Source: Phytohalomonas tamaricis
GTDB taxonomy: Bacteria > Pseudomonadota > Gammaproteobacteria > Pseudomonadales > Halomonadaceae
Length of the DNA: 64,000 nucleotides
Assembly: GCF_003012345.1 (NCBI RefSeq)
Contig: NZ_PVRV01000020.1
Coordinates: 434,001-498,000, forward strand
Direction of reading: 5' to 3'
Both the position numbers and the translations under genes were made by a program. Under the pieces are notes generated by a model. The model was not told the origin of the DNA. It saw only the letters and a list, made by a program, of their open reading frames with translations, and did not search any database. Shown here one piece after another: positions 36,084 through 44,628 of the stretch; within the stretch, counting starts at the first letter, position 1; every line of letters begins with the position of its first letter.

Positions 36084-37136
36084 ATGGTCAAGCATATCGA
36101 GACACGTGGCAGCCATCGCGACATTGGCGCTGCACATGGGCACGAAGCCGCCACCGAAATCCAGATCAGCCTCGACAATTATGCCTGGCTATTCAAGGAC
36201 TTTGCCGGTATCGACTGGCGCCAGGCGCGCTACACTGCGGAAATGTTCAAAGCCGCCGTCGAACACACCAGTCCTGAATTGCTTGATGAAATGGCCGGTA
36301 TCGCTGAAGCCGCCAATGTCGACCCGCTCGATATTCTGGTACTCAACTCGCGTAGCGAAATCGCGCTCACCCATTTCCAACCTGCCCAGAGCGACGGCTG
36401 CTCGGCGCTGGCGCAGCGCCATCCCGATACAAAGGAGCAGTGGCTTGCACAGAACTGGGACTGGAAGCACGAGGCCGGGGACACCTTGATCTTGCTGTCG
36501 GCCGCGCCTGACGACAAACCGGCGTTTCATATGGTCACTGAGGCCGGCATTATCGGCAAGATAGGCTTCAACGACCAAGGTGTCGGCGTCTGCCTGAACG
36601 CACTGCGCTCAAGCATCTGCCGTCCCAAACTGCCGATTCACGTCATGCTGCGCCGCGTGCTTGAAAGCGACAGCGTCGAACACGCGCTTGACATGATCGA
36701 TGACCTTGGCGTGGCCAGCCCGGCACACTTTCTGATTGCCGACGGCGCCGGTCATGCCGCAGGCATGGAGGTGTCACCGATGGGCGATTCCGCTACTGCC
36801 CCACGTAGCGGCAATCTTTTCCATACCAATCATTTGATCGCCAAGCATTTGCCGCCCGGCCTTGAAGATGCCCCACATGAAGAGTCGTTTACCCGCCTTG
36901 CCCGCCTGAAAGCGATCAGCGAAGGCGTCTCGCCCTCCTTTGAATCGCTGCGTGAGCGGTTGAGCGATCAACAGAACGCCCCCGATGCGATCTGTCGCAG
37001 CGAGAATCCCAATATGCCCGAGAGCGAGCGCATGGAGACCCTCTTCACCATCATCATGAACTTGAGTGACAAGAAAGCGCGGGTAAGCTTTGGCAAGCCT
37101 TGCGATGTGTCAGAAACGGTTGAATTGGGCTTTTGA
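36084..37136 (+). CDS. C45-family acyltransferase/peptidase (isopenicillin N acyltransferase-like)
   Basis: This 350-residue Ntn-hydrolase fold protein is self-processed so that Cys106 (SDGCSALA) becomes the N-terminal nucleophile. Family landmarks are the N-terminal GSHRDIGAAHG, the central NWDWKHEAGDTLILL and the pattern GFNDQGVGVCLNAL, with the late FHTNHL. Members hydrolyse or transfer acyl groups on amide substrates. ATG 36084 is preferred, since GAGGAG then sits 7 bases upstream; ATG 36078 abuts it. It lies divergently beside recB and before the convergent MobA/XdhC pair. The substrate is unknown. Confidence 0.88.
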   Translation: MVKHIETRGSHRDIGAAHGHEAATEIQISLDNYAWLFKDFAGIDWRQARYTAEMFKAAVEHTSPELLDEMAGIAEAANVDPLDILVLNSRSEIALTHFQPAQSDGCSALAQRHPDTKEQWLAQNWDWKHEAGDTLILLSAAPDDKPAFHMVTEAGIIGKIGFNDQGVGVCLNALRSSICRPKLPIHVMLRRVLESDSVEHALDMIDDLGVASPAHFLIADGAGHAAGMEVSPMGDSATAPRSGNLFHTNHLIAKHLPPGLEDAPHEESFTRLARLKAISEGVSPSFESLRERLSDQQNAPDAICRSENPNMPESERMETLFTIIMNLSDKKARVSFGKPCDVSETVELGF

Positions 37137-37187
37137 ACAGCGCGCCCCGACACTGCATGTGTCGGTGCGCTGTATCTAAACCTGAGC

Positions 37188-37814
37188 CTACGCAATATCC
37201 TGCGGTTGATCGACATCACGCCAGATACCCGGGTCATCGACCTCGATTTCATCGATATAATCACGATAGATAGTCAGGATGCCTCGCGCCCCTTCATCCT
37301 GACCAAGCGCCGAGAGTGCCGTCCAGAACTCGTGGCCAAAGATGACTGGGTGACCACCGCGCCCCTTGTGGACAGGGCGTACAATGCGTGAGGGGTTGGC
37401 CTGTTCGGTTAACGCGTGAAGCGTGTCGGGCGTCACCCAAGGCATATCGCCGAGCACAACGGCCACCGCATCGCACTCAATGCCATGCAGCGCACGAATG
37501 CCATCGGCCAGGCTTGCGCCCATCCCCTCATGGGCATGGGCGGCATGCAAGACGCTGGCGCCTGCCGGCAGATTCATTGCCAGCGCACTATCCTCCTGAC
37601 GCAGCACCACGAATGTCTGCGCAAAGTAAGGCAGGACACTATCTACGGTGGCACACAGCAGCTCGCGCCCGTCCGGTAAGCGCGCACGCCGCTTGTCACT
37701 GCCGAAACGGTGGCCCCGCCCCGCAGCCAACACAAGCGCGATGAAGTGAAGTGCATCAGGTCGAGAACCGGCAGTTGCCGCCACATGGTGGCTCTTGTGA
37801 CTGTCAGACGACAT
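37188..37814 (-). CDS. MobA/MocA-like nucleotidyltransferase
   Basis: This 208-residue enzyme has the GT-A-like fold that transfers a nucleotide to molybdopterin cofactor (MocA adds CMP, MobA GMP). LVLAAGRGHRFGSDKRR is the NTP-binding loop, AVVLGDMPWVTPDTL carries the metal Asp, and HPVIFG follows. The ATG at 37814 overlaps the xdhC-like stop by 11 bases. Together they form the usual pair that matures molybdenum cofactor for xanthine-dehydrogenase-type hydroxylases; no such hydroxylase is in the window. Confidence 0.87.
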   Translation of the reverse strand: MSSDSHKSHHVAATAGSRPDALHFIALVLAAGRGHRFGSDKRRARLPDGRELLCATVDSVLPYFAQTFVVLRQEDSALAMNLPAGASVLHAAHAHEGMGASLADGIRALHGIECDAVAVVLGDMPWVTPDTLHALTEQANPSRIVRPVHKGRGGHPVIFGHEFWTALSALGQDEGARGILTIYRDYIDEIEVDDPGIWRDVDQPQDIA

Positions 37815-38829
37815 CGACCGCCGCCTTCTCGTCATCCATGGTCATCGTCGTCTTGCCGTTATAGACGCGCATCACATCGGCCACCACGGCCAAGGCGATT
37901 TCAGCGGGCGCCTTGCTGCCCAGATCGAGCCCGATCGGCATGTGAATGCGTGCAATCTGCTCATCCGTTAGCCCACCGGAGCGCGCCAGCCGCGCGGCGC
38001 GCTTTTGAGACGTCTGCTGTGATCCCATTACACCGATGTAGAACGCTGGCGTTCTGACCGCTTCAATCATCGCCAGATCATCGATACGCGGGTCATGGGT
38101 CAGCGCCACTATTGCCGTTGCCTCATGGCATGCGCCGGAGGAAATAAACAGCGAGGGCAGAATCGCCTGGACCTCAACACCCTCGACACTAAAGCCGCGC
38201 CGCTGTTCTTCACGTGGGTCACAGACAATCACTTCATACCCGAGCGTGCGCGCAAACTCGGCACAATACTGCGCCACCGGCGATATTCCCGCCAGAATCA
38301 GGCGCAATGCCGGGCCGACCCGCACACGCACCGCACTCGGTTCGCGTTCACCTTCACGCCTTTCGCGCTCAACTGTCGGTCCGTTATGCTGCGCATCGAG
38401 CGTGACGCGGTAGCGGCCACTGGCCAGCTCGACACGACGGACCAGCCGTTTCTGACCCAGCAGTGTGGCGGCGAGTACTTCGAGATGGGTCATCCATTCA
38501 TCGTTAGCCTCATGGCGTTCGACAAGGACTTCCAGCACGCCACCGCAAGGCAGTTGCAGGCGCTGGCTTTCTTCCTGGCTTTCACCATAGCGCACTACTG
38601 TGGCAGGCTGGTTAAATACGCCGTCACGCAGTGCTTCTATGAAGGCGTCTTCAACGCAGCCACCCGAGAGCGAGCCGATATAGCGACCATCGCCTCTGGC
38701 CACCAACAGCGAGCCCGGCGCACGCGGCGAAGATCCATAGGTTGACAGTACCGTGCACAGCCACAGCGTTTCGCCATCGCGTGCCCATTCGAGCGCCTGT
38801 GTGATGACCTGTAGGTCGAGATGACGCAT
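37804..38829 (-). CDS. XdhC/CoxI-family protein
   Basis: This 341-residue protein binds molybdenum cofactor and inserts it into xanthine-dehydrogenase-type enzymes. The N-terminal XdhC domain has CTVLSTYGSSPRAPGSLLVA and GSLSGGCVEDA with the conserved Cys. The C-terminal Rossmann part has LILAGISPVAQYCAEFARTLGYEV, VALTHDPRIDD and IGVMGSQQTSQKRAARL. ATG 38829 has GGAG at proper distance; three upstream in-frame ATGs exist. The operon is xdhC then mobA-like. Both lie between recC and recB, an unusual place. Confidence 0.9.
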   Translation of the reverse strand: MRHLDLQVITQALEWARDGETLWLCTVLSTYGSSPRAPGSLLVARGDGRYIGSLSGGCVEDAFIEALRDGVFNQPATVVRYGESQEESQRLQLPCGGVLEVLVERHEANDEWMTHLEVLAATLLGQKRLVRRVELASGRYRVTLDAQHNGPTVERERREGEREPSAVRVRVGPALRLILAGISPVAQYCAEFARTLGYEVIVCDPREEQRRGFSVEGVEVQAILPSLFISSGACHEATAIVALTHDPRIDDLAMIEAVRTPAFYIGVMGSQQTSQKRAARLARSGGLTDEQIARIHMPIGLDLGSKAPAEIALAVVADVMRVYNGKTTMTMDDEKAAVDVV

Positions 38830-38978
38830 CGACATCTCCATGTGCAATGATTGAAATTGGCGATAGCGGGCACTTCGTTCGCTATCGAAGTAAATACATG
38901 CATGAAGTCTAGCCCTGTTTATGCCTCCGCGTCAGTTCGACACGTGCATTAGGCTAACGCTTCGATATAAGGATGATC

Positions 38979-39449
38979 ATGACTACACGCCCTCCTCTGC
39001 CTCCCTTTGACCGTGACAGCGCCCTGGCGAAGGTACGCGCCGCCGAGGATGCCTGGAACACCCGTGACCCCGAAGTGGTGGTCAAGGCATATTCACCCGA
39101 CAGCCGCTGGCGCAACCGTTCCGAATTTTTCCAAGGTCACGAGGCCATCGTTGAGTTTCTGACGCGCAAATGGCAAAAGGAGCGCGGCTATCGCCTCGCC
39201 AAGGAGCTATGGGCCTTCGACGACACCAAGATAGCGGTACGCTTTCAATATGAGTGGCACGACGGTACTGGCCAATGGTATCGCGCCTATGGCAACGAAC
39301 AATGGGAATTCAACCCTGAAGGCCTGATGATACGACGTGAAGCGAGCATCAATGAGATGCCCATTGAAGATGGCGCACGGCGCTTTCGCTGGAAGGCGCC
39401 CGGTCCTCGCCCGGCAGAACATCCCGGTCTTAACGCGCTCGGCCTATAA
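38979..39449 (+). CDS. NTF2-like (DUF1348) protein
   Basis: This 156-residue protein belongs to the SnoaL/NTF2-like superfamily, family DUF1348. Diagnostic segments are [39 protein letters not shown] and the late [12 protein letters not shown]. These small cone-shaped barrels bind hydrophobic ligands; the function of DUF1348 is not known. ATG 38979 fits AAGGA just upstream. It is divergent from xdhC-like and transcribed toward the end of recC. Confidence 0.88.
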   Translation: MTTRPPLPPFDRDSALAKVRAAEDAWNTRDPEVVVKAYSPDSRWRNRSEFFQGHEAIVEFLTRKWQKERGYRLAKELWAFDDTKIAVRFQYEWHDGTGQWYRAYGNEQWEFNPEGLMIRREASINEMPIEDGARRFRWKAPGPRPAEHPGLNALGL

Positions 39450-39490
39450 GTCAGCCAGTTATCACGAGTATCGTGGGTGACAGTAACTTT

Positions 39491-39513
39491 CGGCGCCTGT
39501 CGAAACGGCGCCG
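39491..39513. repeat. GC hairpin after the DUF1348 gene
   Basis: A 7-bp stem CGGCGCC/GGCGCCG with loop TGTCGAAAC, without a T tract on either strand. A weak terminator or mRNA end structure is possible. Confidence 0.4.
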
Positions 39514-39564
39514 AGCGTCACTATGGTGGTGCTATCTCCCACCTAACCGACATGAGGAGATAGC

Positions 39565-39807
39565 ATGACACTCACCCACGATGCTCATCGGCACCGCCTT
39601 GAACAGCAAAGGGAACGAGAGCTTTCGCTTTCGCCTGCGCCCATTTCACGTATTACTCCGCATTGGCCAGCCCTCTTACCATGCTCCAGAACTCGGCATA
39701 GACAGCATGGCTGGCAAACTCAAAGCCCGAGGCCAGTAACGCATCGAAATCGCCCCATAACTCCCCAAGCATTGGTTCGCGCTCGCGCAGCGCTGCCATA
39801 CCGTTGA
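39565..39807 (+). CDS. Possible small ORF overlapping the recC 3' end
   Basis: ATG 39565 has GAGGAG 6 bases upstream and encodes 80 residues (MTLTHDAHRHRLEQQRERE and onward). The last two thirds run antisense through the recC end, and the later sequence looks like a shadow. It may be a truncated gene whose 3' part was replaced. Only the ribosome-binding site speaks for it. Confidence 0.25.
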   Translation: MTLTHDAHRHRLEQQRERELSLSPAPISRITPHWPALLPCSRTRHRQHGWQTQSPRPVTHRNRPITPQALVRARAALPYR

Positions 39808-42800
39808 AACTCGCCTCCTCATATAAATTGCGTGCGGCTTCTCGCGCGGCCTCTTGATCGTCGCCTGAGGGCGCCTGTGGATCACGCTGCGCGGCCAGCC
39901 ATATGAATGCCAGCTCTGGCGCGGTCGCCAAGGGCGTCTGGCGCGCCTGCCACCACAGCTTCAGTAACTGTTGCATGCACTGGCTGGCTTCTCCTGATGC
40001 GGGCGGTGCCACAGTCAGTTCGCGGTCTTCAAATAACAAGCCAATGTGCACGGCCTTGCCCATCGCTGCCAATGCCTGTTGCAAAAGCCACGGCCGGAAT
40101 AGGCGGTTGGGCTTGCCGTAGCTTTTCAGCCGGCCATCCCGATCGGTTTTGAGATGCCCGAAGTGCGAAGGCTCAAGCGTCCACCACCACATGCGCCCTT
40201 CCGTGTCGCGGTGCAGATTATCAATTACATCATCAAGGGTCAGTTCAATATCCGCGTCATCATCGCGCCAGTGCGTTGCAAATCGCTCGGCAGGCAATGC
40301 CTCAAGCGTTTCACTGACCGCTTGCCAACGTGTCAACTGAGCCTCAAGCGGACCAATCAACCCGTTCAGCAGCGCATCGCCAAATCCCAACGCGGGTAAC
40401 CGTCCGCTGCGCCGCAGTTGCTCGGCAACCTTGACGACCGACTGCCCCTTGCGCGCCTCATCAAGCAGTTCTCGCTTAAGCCAGTAGCTTTCCAGCCCAT
40501 TGAGACCAAAAGGCTCAGCATCTTCGACCGGCGTCTCTGGACGATGAAACCTGACGCCTAAGCGCTCGCTGACACAGACACCGGGCGGTAAACGAAGCAG
40601 ACGTTCGAGATCAGCCAACCGCAGGGCTTCAACCGGCGGTGATGCAGGCGGCAGAGTCATGTGATTCAAGCGCTGACCAGGCGCATGGGCCGCTTCCCAA
40701 CTGGTATCGAAAGTGAAAAAAGGCGAGTCGGCATCAAAATAGCGCATCGAGAATGGCTGCAGCGGATACTGACGAATCAGGCGTCTTCGTAGCGCCTGCT
40801 CGCTATCATCGGCCTCATCAGCAGGCCGCCAGCCAAGGGCGATGGTATCGAGCAGTTCCCCGACCAGCATCGACGGGGCACGCTCGATATTGTCCCGCTG
40901 ATCGCGCCCGATCCATGAGACAGTCAGGCGATCACGAGTCGAAAGCAGTGCTTCAAGAAACAGATAGCGGTCGTCATCGCGGCGCGAGCGGTCACCGGCC
41001 CGGGTGCGTGTCGCCATCAAGTCAAAATCCTGAGGCAACCGCGCTCGCGGGTAGTCGCCGTCGTTCATGCCCAGCAGAAACGTCTGGCGAAAGGGAATCG
41101 CGCGCATCGGCATCAGGGTGGCGAAATTGACCTTGCCGGCTAAAAAGCGCTGGGCAAGCCCACCCTGATCAAGTTCCTGACGTATCGACTCGCGCACGAC
41201 CGTAAGCGGCACAGCCGAATCGAAATCAGCACATGTGCAAGCGTCCAGCCAGCGTGCGATAGCGCGATCGACGCGATCAAGCGTATCAAACTCATCCTGT
41301 TCACGAAGTGCAAACAGCGTCTCGAACATGGCGGATAGCTGCACGGCCCACTGCTGCGGGGTTAGCGACGTGGCGAAACGCTGCCGATGCTGCCCCAGCC
41401 TTCGGATCAGTTGCGCCAGCTTGCCCGCCAGTTCGGCGTCCAGCCCGCCTACCTCGTCGTAGGCAACAATCCCATCGAAATCACCGCCCACGCCGGTTGC
41501 GTAGCCCAGCAGCATGCGCTCAAGCCCGAAGCGCCAGGTGTTGTCATGCAACGCAGGCAGACCGAGATCGTCACGATGTTGCCTATCCAGCCCCCAGCGC
41601 ACTCCGCTACCGGCAAGCCACTGACGAGTACGTTCCAGATCGCTCTCACTAATGTCACAACGACGCCGGAACGCGGGAATATCAAGCCAGTCGAGAATCT
41701 CGGTCACGCCCAAACGACGTTCAGGCAATTCCAGCAGTTGCAGCACACAGGCCAGAAGCGGCTCTGCCTCAGTGGCCAGCCGATCAGCGACGGTGAACGG
41801 AATGTAGCGCGGATCATCAAACGGTATCTGCCCGAACACCGCCTCAATAAATGGTGCATAGCGATCGATATCCGGCACCATCACGATCACGTCGCGCGGC
41901 TTCAACGTGGCGTCACGCTCGAAGGCATCAAGCAGTTGATCGTGCAGGATCTCGACTTCACGCAGCGGTGAGTGGGCGCTGGTAAAGCTGACCGAATCAT
42001 CATCGACAGCGATCACCCGCTTGGCGCCCTCCTCCTTTACCCGTTCGGCAGGATGGACGAGATCAAGGATGTCCTGCTGCAGTTGGTTAAGCAGCGGCGC
42101 ATCCGCTGAATCAGCTCGCTCGCGGAAAACATCACTTTCCAGGTCAAATGCATTGGCCCCCTCGAAATCGTAGAGAGCCACAATGAAATCGCGTCCCTGA
42201 GTGCCCCAACCCGCCAGCAATGGATTAGCCTTGAGATGGAGCGTTTCCGGGTCAAGCCCTGCCAGCGTCGGTTTTTCCGCATGCCGCACTGCACGGCGAA
42301 TCGCCTCGCGATCCGTTACTACATCCCCCCAGTAGTAGCGGCATGGATTGGAGATCATCAACACGACATCCATCACACCGGATAGCGCATGCAATGCTTC
42401 CAGTAGCTGTGCCGGCAGCGCCGAAATACCAAAGACAAATAGCCGCGGCGGCAGCTCGGCAGGCCGTTCGCTCAACCCACGTGCAACGCGCAGAAAACGC
42501 TCATGCAAGGCGGCGCGATGATAATGCCGCGCATAAGAAGGTGCATCACTCAACAAGATACGCCACAGCTCGGGCTGCCAGGCATCTTCGTCAGCGAGAT
42601 CAACAGGCGCCGTTTCGCCGCGCTCCCAAGCGGCAATCCAGTCGGGACGATAGACCAAGTACTGATCGAACAGATCGGCGAGCTGGGCGGAAAGCTGAAA
42701 GCACTTGCGATCTCCGCACGGCTGGGCATCGCTTTTATGCTGACTCGTCTGCGCTTCGATCTCATCGGAGAGATAGTGATGTAGCGGTGCAAACAGCGGT

Positions 42801-43120
42801 TGACCTACCAAGCGCGGCAGCAACCTCATCAATCGCCAGGTCAAGGGACCCTTGTCAAACGGCGACTGCTTGGGAATCTCATTGCCTAGTACTGCGCGAT
42901 AGGCGCGCCAGACAAAGCTTGAAGGCAGAGGAAAATCAAGCGAGGCGGCAATGCCGTCCTTCTCGGCCAGTGCCATACGCAGCCACTGTGCCATGCCGTT
43001 GGACTGCACCAGGAACGTTTCCTGAGTCAATGGCGGCAGCGGCTGACGATGGATCAATTCAAGCGAGAGCTCGCGCAGGTCTTCAAGGTGATTGGCGTGG
43101 AGTACTGTGAACATTCGCAT
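39653..43120 (-). CDS. recC: Exodeoxyribonuclease V gamma chain (RecC)
   Basis: RecC holds the Chi-recognition channel and splits the strands in RecBCD. At 1155 residues it is full length. The start MFTVLHANHLEDLREL and the following TFLVQSNGMAQWLRMALAEKDGIAASLDFPLPSSFVW (split over two segments) are typical. LFVFGISALPAQLLEALHAL, DVIVMVPDIDRYAPFIEAVFG and LLGMNDGDYPRARLPQDFDLMA are conserved landmarks. It has helicase-like and dead nuclease-like domains. It is on the same strand as recBD but 3.8 kb upstream, with four unrelated genes between. Confidence 0.95.
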   Translation of the reverse strand: MRMFTVLHANHLEDLRELSLELIHRQPLPPLTQETFLVQSNGMAQWLRMALAEKDGIAASLDFPLPSSFVWRAYRAVLGNEIPKQSPFDKGPLTWRLMRLLPRLVGQPLFAPLHHYLSDEIEAQTSQHKSDAQPCGDRKCFQLSAQLADLFDQYLVYRPDWIAAWERGETAPVDLADEDAWQPELWRILLSDAPSYARHYHRAALHERFLRVARGLSERPAELPPRLFVFGISALPAQLLEALHALSGVMDVVLMISNPCRYYWGDVVTDREAIRRAVRHAEKPTLAGLDPETLHLKANPLLAGWGTQGRDFIVALYDFEGANAFDLESDVFRERADSADAPLLNQLQQDILDLVHPAERVKEEGAKRVIAVDDDSVSFTSAHSPLREVEILHDQLLDAFERDATLKPRDVIVMVPDIDRYAPFIEAVFGQIPFDDPRYIPFTVADRLATEAEPLLACVLQLLELPERRLGVTEILDWLDIPAFRRRCDISESDLERTRQWLAGSGVRWGLDRQHRDDLGLPALHDNTWRFGLERMLLGYATGVGGDFDGIVAYDEVGGLDAELAGKLAQLIRRLGQHRQRFATSLTPQQWAVQLSAMFETLFALREQDEFDTLDRVDRAIARWLDACTCADFDSAVPLTVVRESIRQELDQGGLAQRFLAGKVNFATLMPMRAIPFRQTFLLGMNDGDYPRARLPQDFDLMATRTRAGDRSRRDDDRYLFLEALLSTRDRLTVSWIGRDQRDNIERAPSMLVGELLDTIALGWRPADEADDSEQALRRRLIRQYPLQPFSMRYFDADSPFFTFDTSWEAAHAPGQRLNHMTLPPASPPVEALRLADLERLLRLPPGVCVSERLGVRFHRPETPVEDAEPFGLNGLESYWLKRELLDEARKGQSVVKVAEQLRRSGRLPALGFGDALLNGLIGPLEAQLTRWQAVSETLEALPAERFATHWRDDDADIELTLDDVIDNLHRDTEGRMWWWTLEPSHFGHLKTDRDGRLKSYGKPNRLFRPWLLQQALAAMGKAVHIGLLFEDRELTVAPPASGEASQCMQQLLKLWWQARQTPLATAPELAFIWLAAQRDPQAPSGDDQEAAREAARNLYEEASFNGMAALREREPMLGELWGDFDALLASGFEFASHAVYAEFWSMVRGLANAE

Positions 43121-43249
43121 CCCGACTCAAGATGAGCGCCTATCCTAAACGTTACCGCGCGTGCAGGCATCATCTGGGCAGAATGAAATGAGCGAAGTCT
43201 TATCGGTCGGTGTGATAACCAGGACCAGGAAAGCTCAAAAGGAACTCAA

Positions 43250-43411
43250 TCAGGCAGCGTGCAGAAACGATGAAGGGGAACCCTTCAGTTCCCCTTCATA
43301 TGCCTTCTTATGCTTGCGATAGCCGTTCCTGGTCAGCTTCTTCCTGTCCTTGAACACATGGCTTTTCTGATAGTGCATGGCGTTTTTATGGACGACATTA
43401 CGCGCTTTCAT
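43250..43411 (-). CDS. 53-residue basic protein with in-gene hairpin (ArfA-like candidate)
   Basis: ATG 43411 follows AAAAGGAG by 6 bases. The product begins MKARNVVHKNAMHYQKS, then HVFKDRKKLTRNGYRKHKKAY, and ends GELKGSPSSFLHAA. It is very basic and soluble. Codons 38-48 form a perfect 12-bp mRNA hairpin (43270-43299). ArfA, the backup ribosome-rescue factor, is encoded just so: a hairpin near the end of its frame is cut or terminates transcription, leaving a non-stop mRNA controlled by tmRNA. The pattern NA...VF..R.....GY.+..H is loosely ArfA-like. The gene is probable; the ArfA role is inference. Confidence 0.65.
   Translation of the reverse strand: MKARNVVHKNAMHYQKSHVFKDRKKLTRNGYRKHKKAYEGELKGSPSSFLHAA
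43270..43299 (-). terminator. Perfect hairpin inside the 3' coding end of the small basic gene
   Basis: A 12-bp perfect stem ATGAAGGGGAAC/GTTCCCCTTCAT with a 6-base loop lies within the frame ending at 43250. It is followed by ATCGTTTCTG, only a poor T tract. RNase III cleavage or inefficient termination would remove the stop codon. Confidence 0.7.
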
Positions 43412-43509
43412 GATTACTCCTTTTAAAGCGTCCGATTACGCTAATACTTCAATTTTCCAACTTACCAACAGTGCAACGCGATCAAACAACTGACTGTCTA
43501 TGACCGGTT

Positions 43510-44400
43510 TCAAGCGGTTAAATTCCCACCCGTGCCATCATCATCGTTAGGTTCATCGGCAGAGAAATGCCCTTCCAGTGCGGCTATATAGCGCTGCGCA
43601 GAGCGCGCCACCTTGGTTCTCGCATCACCAATCACGTTCCTATCCGTCCAGGAACCGTAGATACGATCAAACTCAAGACGCTGCACCTGTGCATTCATGT
43701 CAGCAACCTTGCTGGCCGGCAAGGGGATCAGATTAGGATAGCTGTAAAGAAAACTGACCCAGTCACGGTCCTGTGCAACCTGAATAGTGTCACCGGTAAA
43801 TAATGCACCGCGCCCCTGCGCGCCTTCGGCCCAATGCAGCACCTGGCTGCCCTTGAAGTGGCCGCCGAGCCGATGCAGCGTTAAACCGCCAAAAAGATCA
43901 TGCTGCTCATCCGTCCAGAGCACAACATGATCATCCCGGCGTATAAGCCAGCCAGCATCATCTTCATGCAGATAGATCGGCACATTGAGAACCTGTGCCC
44001 ATTCGATCATTGTCGAGTAAAAATGTGGGTGAGAAATCGCGATAGCATCGATACCGCCCAAGGCATCGAGTTCCCGCTTGAACTGCTTGTCCATGGTTGG
44101 CTGTCCGGCTAAATAGGGCACACATTCCCACATCAAATTGCCGACATCGGTTTGCACGATCAGCGCACGCTGACCAATCCCAAACGATGGTGTGCACTCC
44201 AGACTCGATAACCGGAGTTCATCATCAAAAGCCTTGAATACATTGCTATAGCCCTTGTGGCGCATGGCATCTAGCGTTGTCCAGCGCTGCCCCGACCAAC
44301 CGACATACTGCCGTTCATCCTCACAGATGGGACAATACGCCGGCGGCTTTTCACTTGGCGCGAACTGGATGCCACAGGTTTCGCACATATGAGCGTGCAT
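43510..44400 (-). CDS. MBL-fold metallohydrolase with N-terminal zinc ribbon
   Basis: This 296-residue protein starts with a rubredoxin-like zinc ribbon (Cys6, Cys9 and Cys23, Cys26: CETCG...YCPIC). A metallo-beta-lactamase-fold domain follows: SHPHFYS where the usual HxHxDH stands, a His in LGGHFKGSQVLHW, and GALFTGDTIQVAQD carrying the bridging Asp. The metal motif is thus divergent (HPHFYST). ATG 44400 has AAGGAG 11 bases upstream. It stands alone between the small basic gene and the sugar permease. The substrate is unknown. Confidence 0.85.
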   Translation of the reverse strand: MHAHMCETCGIQFAPSEKPPAYCPICEDERQYVGWSGQRWTTLDAMRHKGYSNVFKAFDDELRLSSLECTPSFGIGQRALIVQTDVGNLMWECVPYLAGQPTMDKQFKRELDALGGIDAIAISHPHFYSTMIEWAQVLNVPIYLHEDDAGWLIRRDDHVVLWTDEQHDLFGGLTLHRLGGHFKGSQVLHWAEGAQGRGALFTGDTIQVAQDRDWVSFLYSYPNLIPLPASKVADMNAQVQRLEFDRIYGSWTDRNVIGDARTKVARSAQRYIAALEGHFSADEPNDDDGTGGNLTA

Positions 44401-44507
44401 ATATTCAAAACTCCTTTACAAGCAGTACTTTAGCCTATTTCATTGCCACACACCTGCCATATCTCGACAGCAGCCATAAGTCAATACGACTTAGAGTTAG
44501 CACACAC

Positions 44508-44523
44508 TTGAAAGCGTTTTCCA
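44508..44523. promoter_or_regulatory. LacI-family-type operator upstream of the sugar permease
   Basis: TTGAAAGCGTTTTCCA matches the general LacI/CcpA-family operator (TTGNAARCGNWWW then CA). A second small palindrome CTGGC-ATT-GCCAG lies at 44559-44571. Both are in the promoter region of the fucP-like gene. No LacI-type regulator is encoded in the window. Confidence 0.5.
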
Positions 44524-44628
44524 TTATGTTAGCCGGGTCATCATTTCTTGCACAGCGCCTGGCATTGCCAGATGTTAGCATTCGTGTTGAGCACCATTCG
44601 CAATAATGTCAATCCATGAGTTTATAAC

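Noticed and set aside
42343-43110. 255-residue frame antisense to recC
   Set aside because: It is rich in Arg, Ala and His as expected for the antisense of a GC-rich gene, with no motif or ribosome-binding site.
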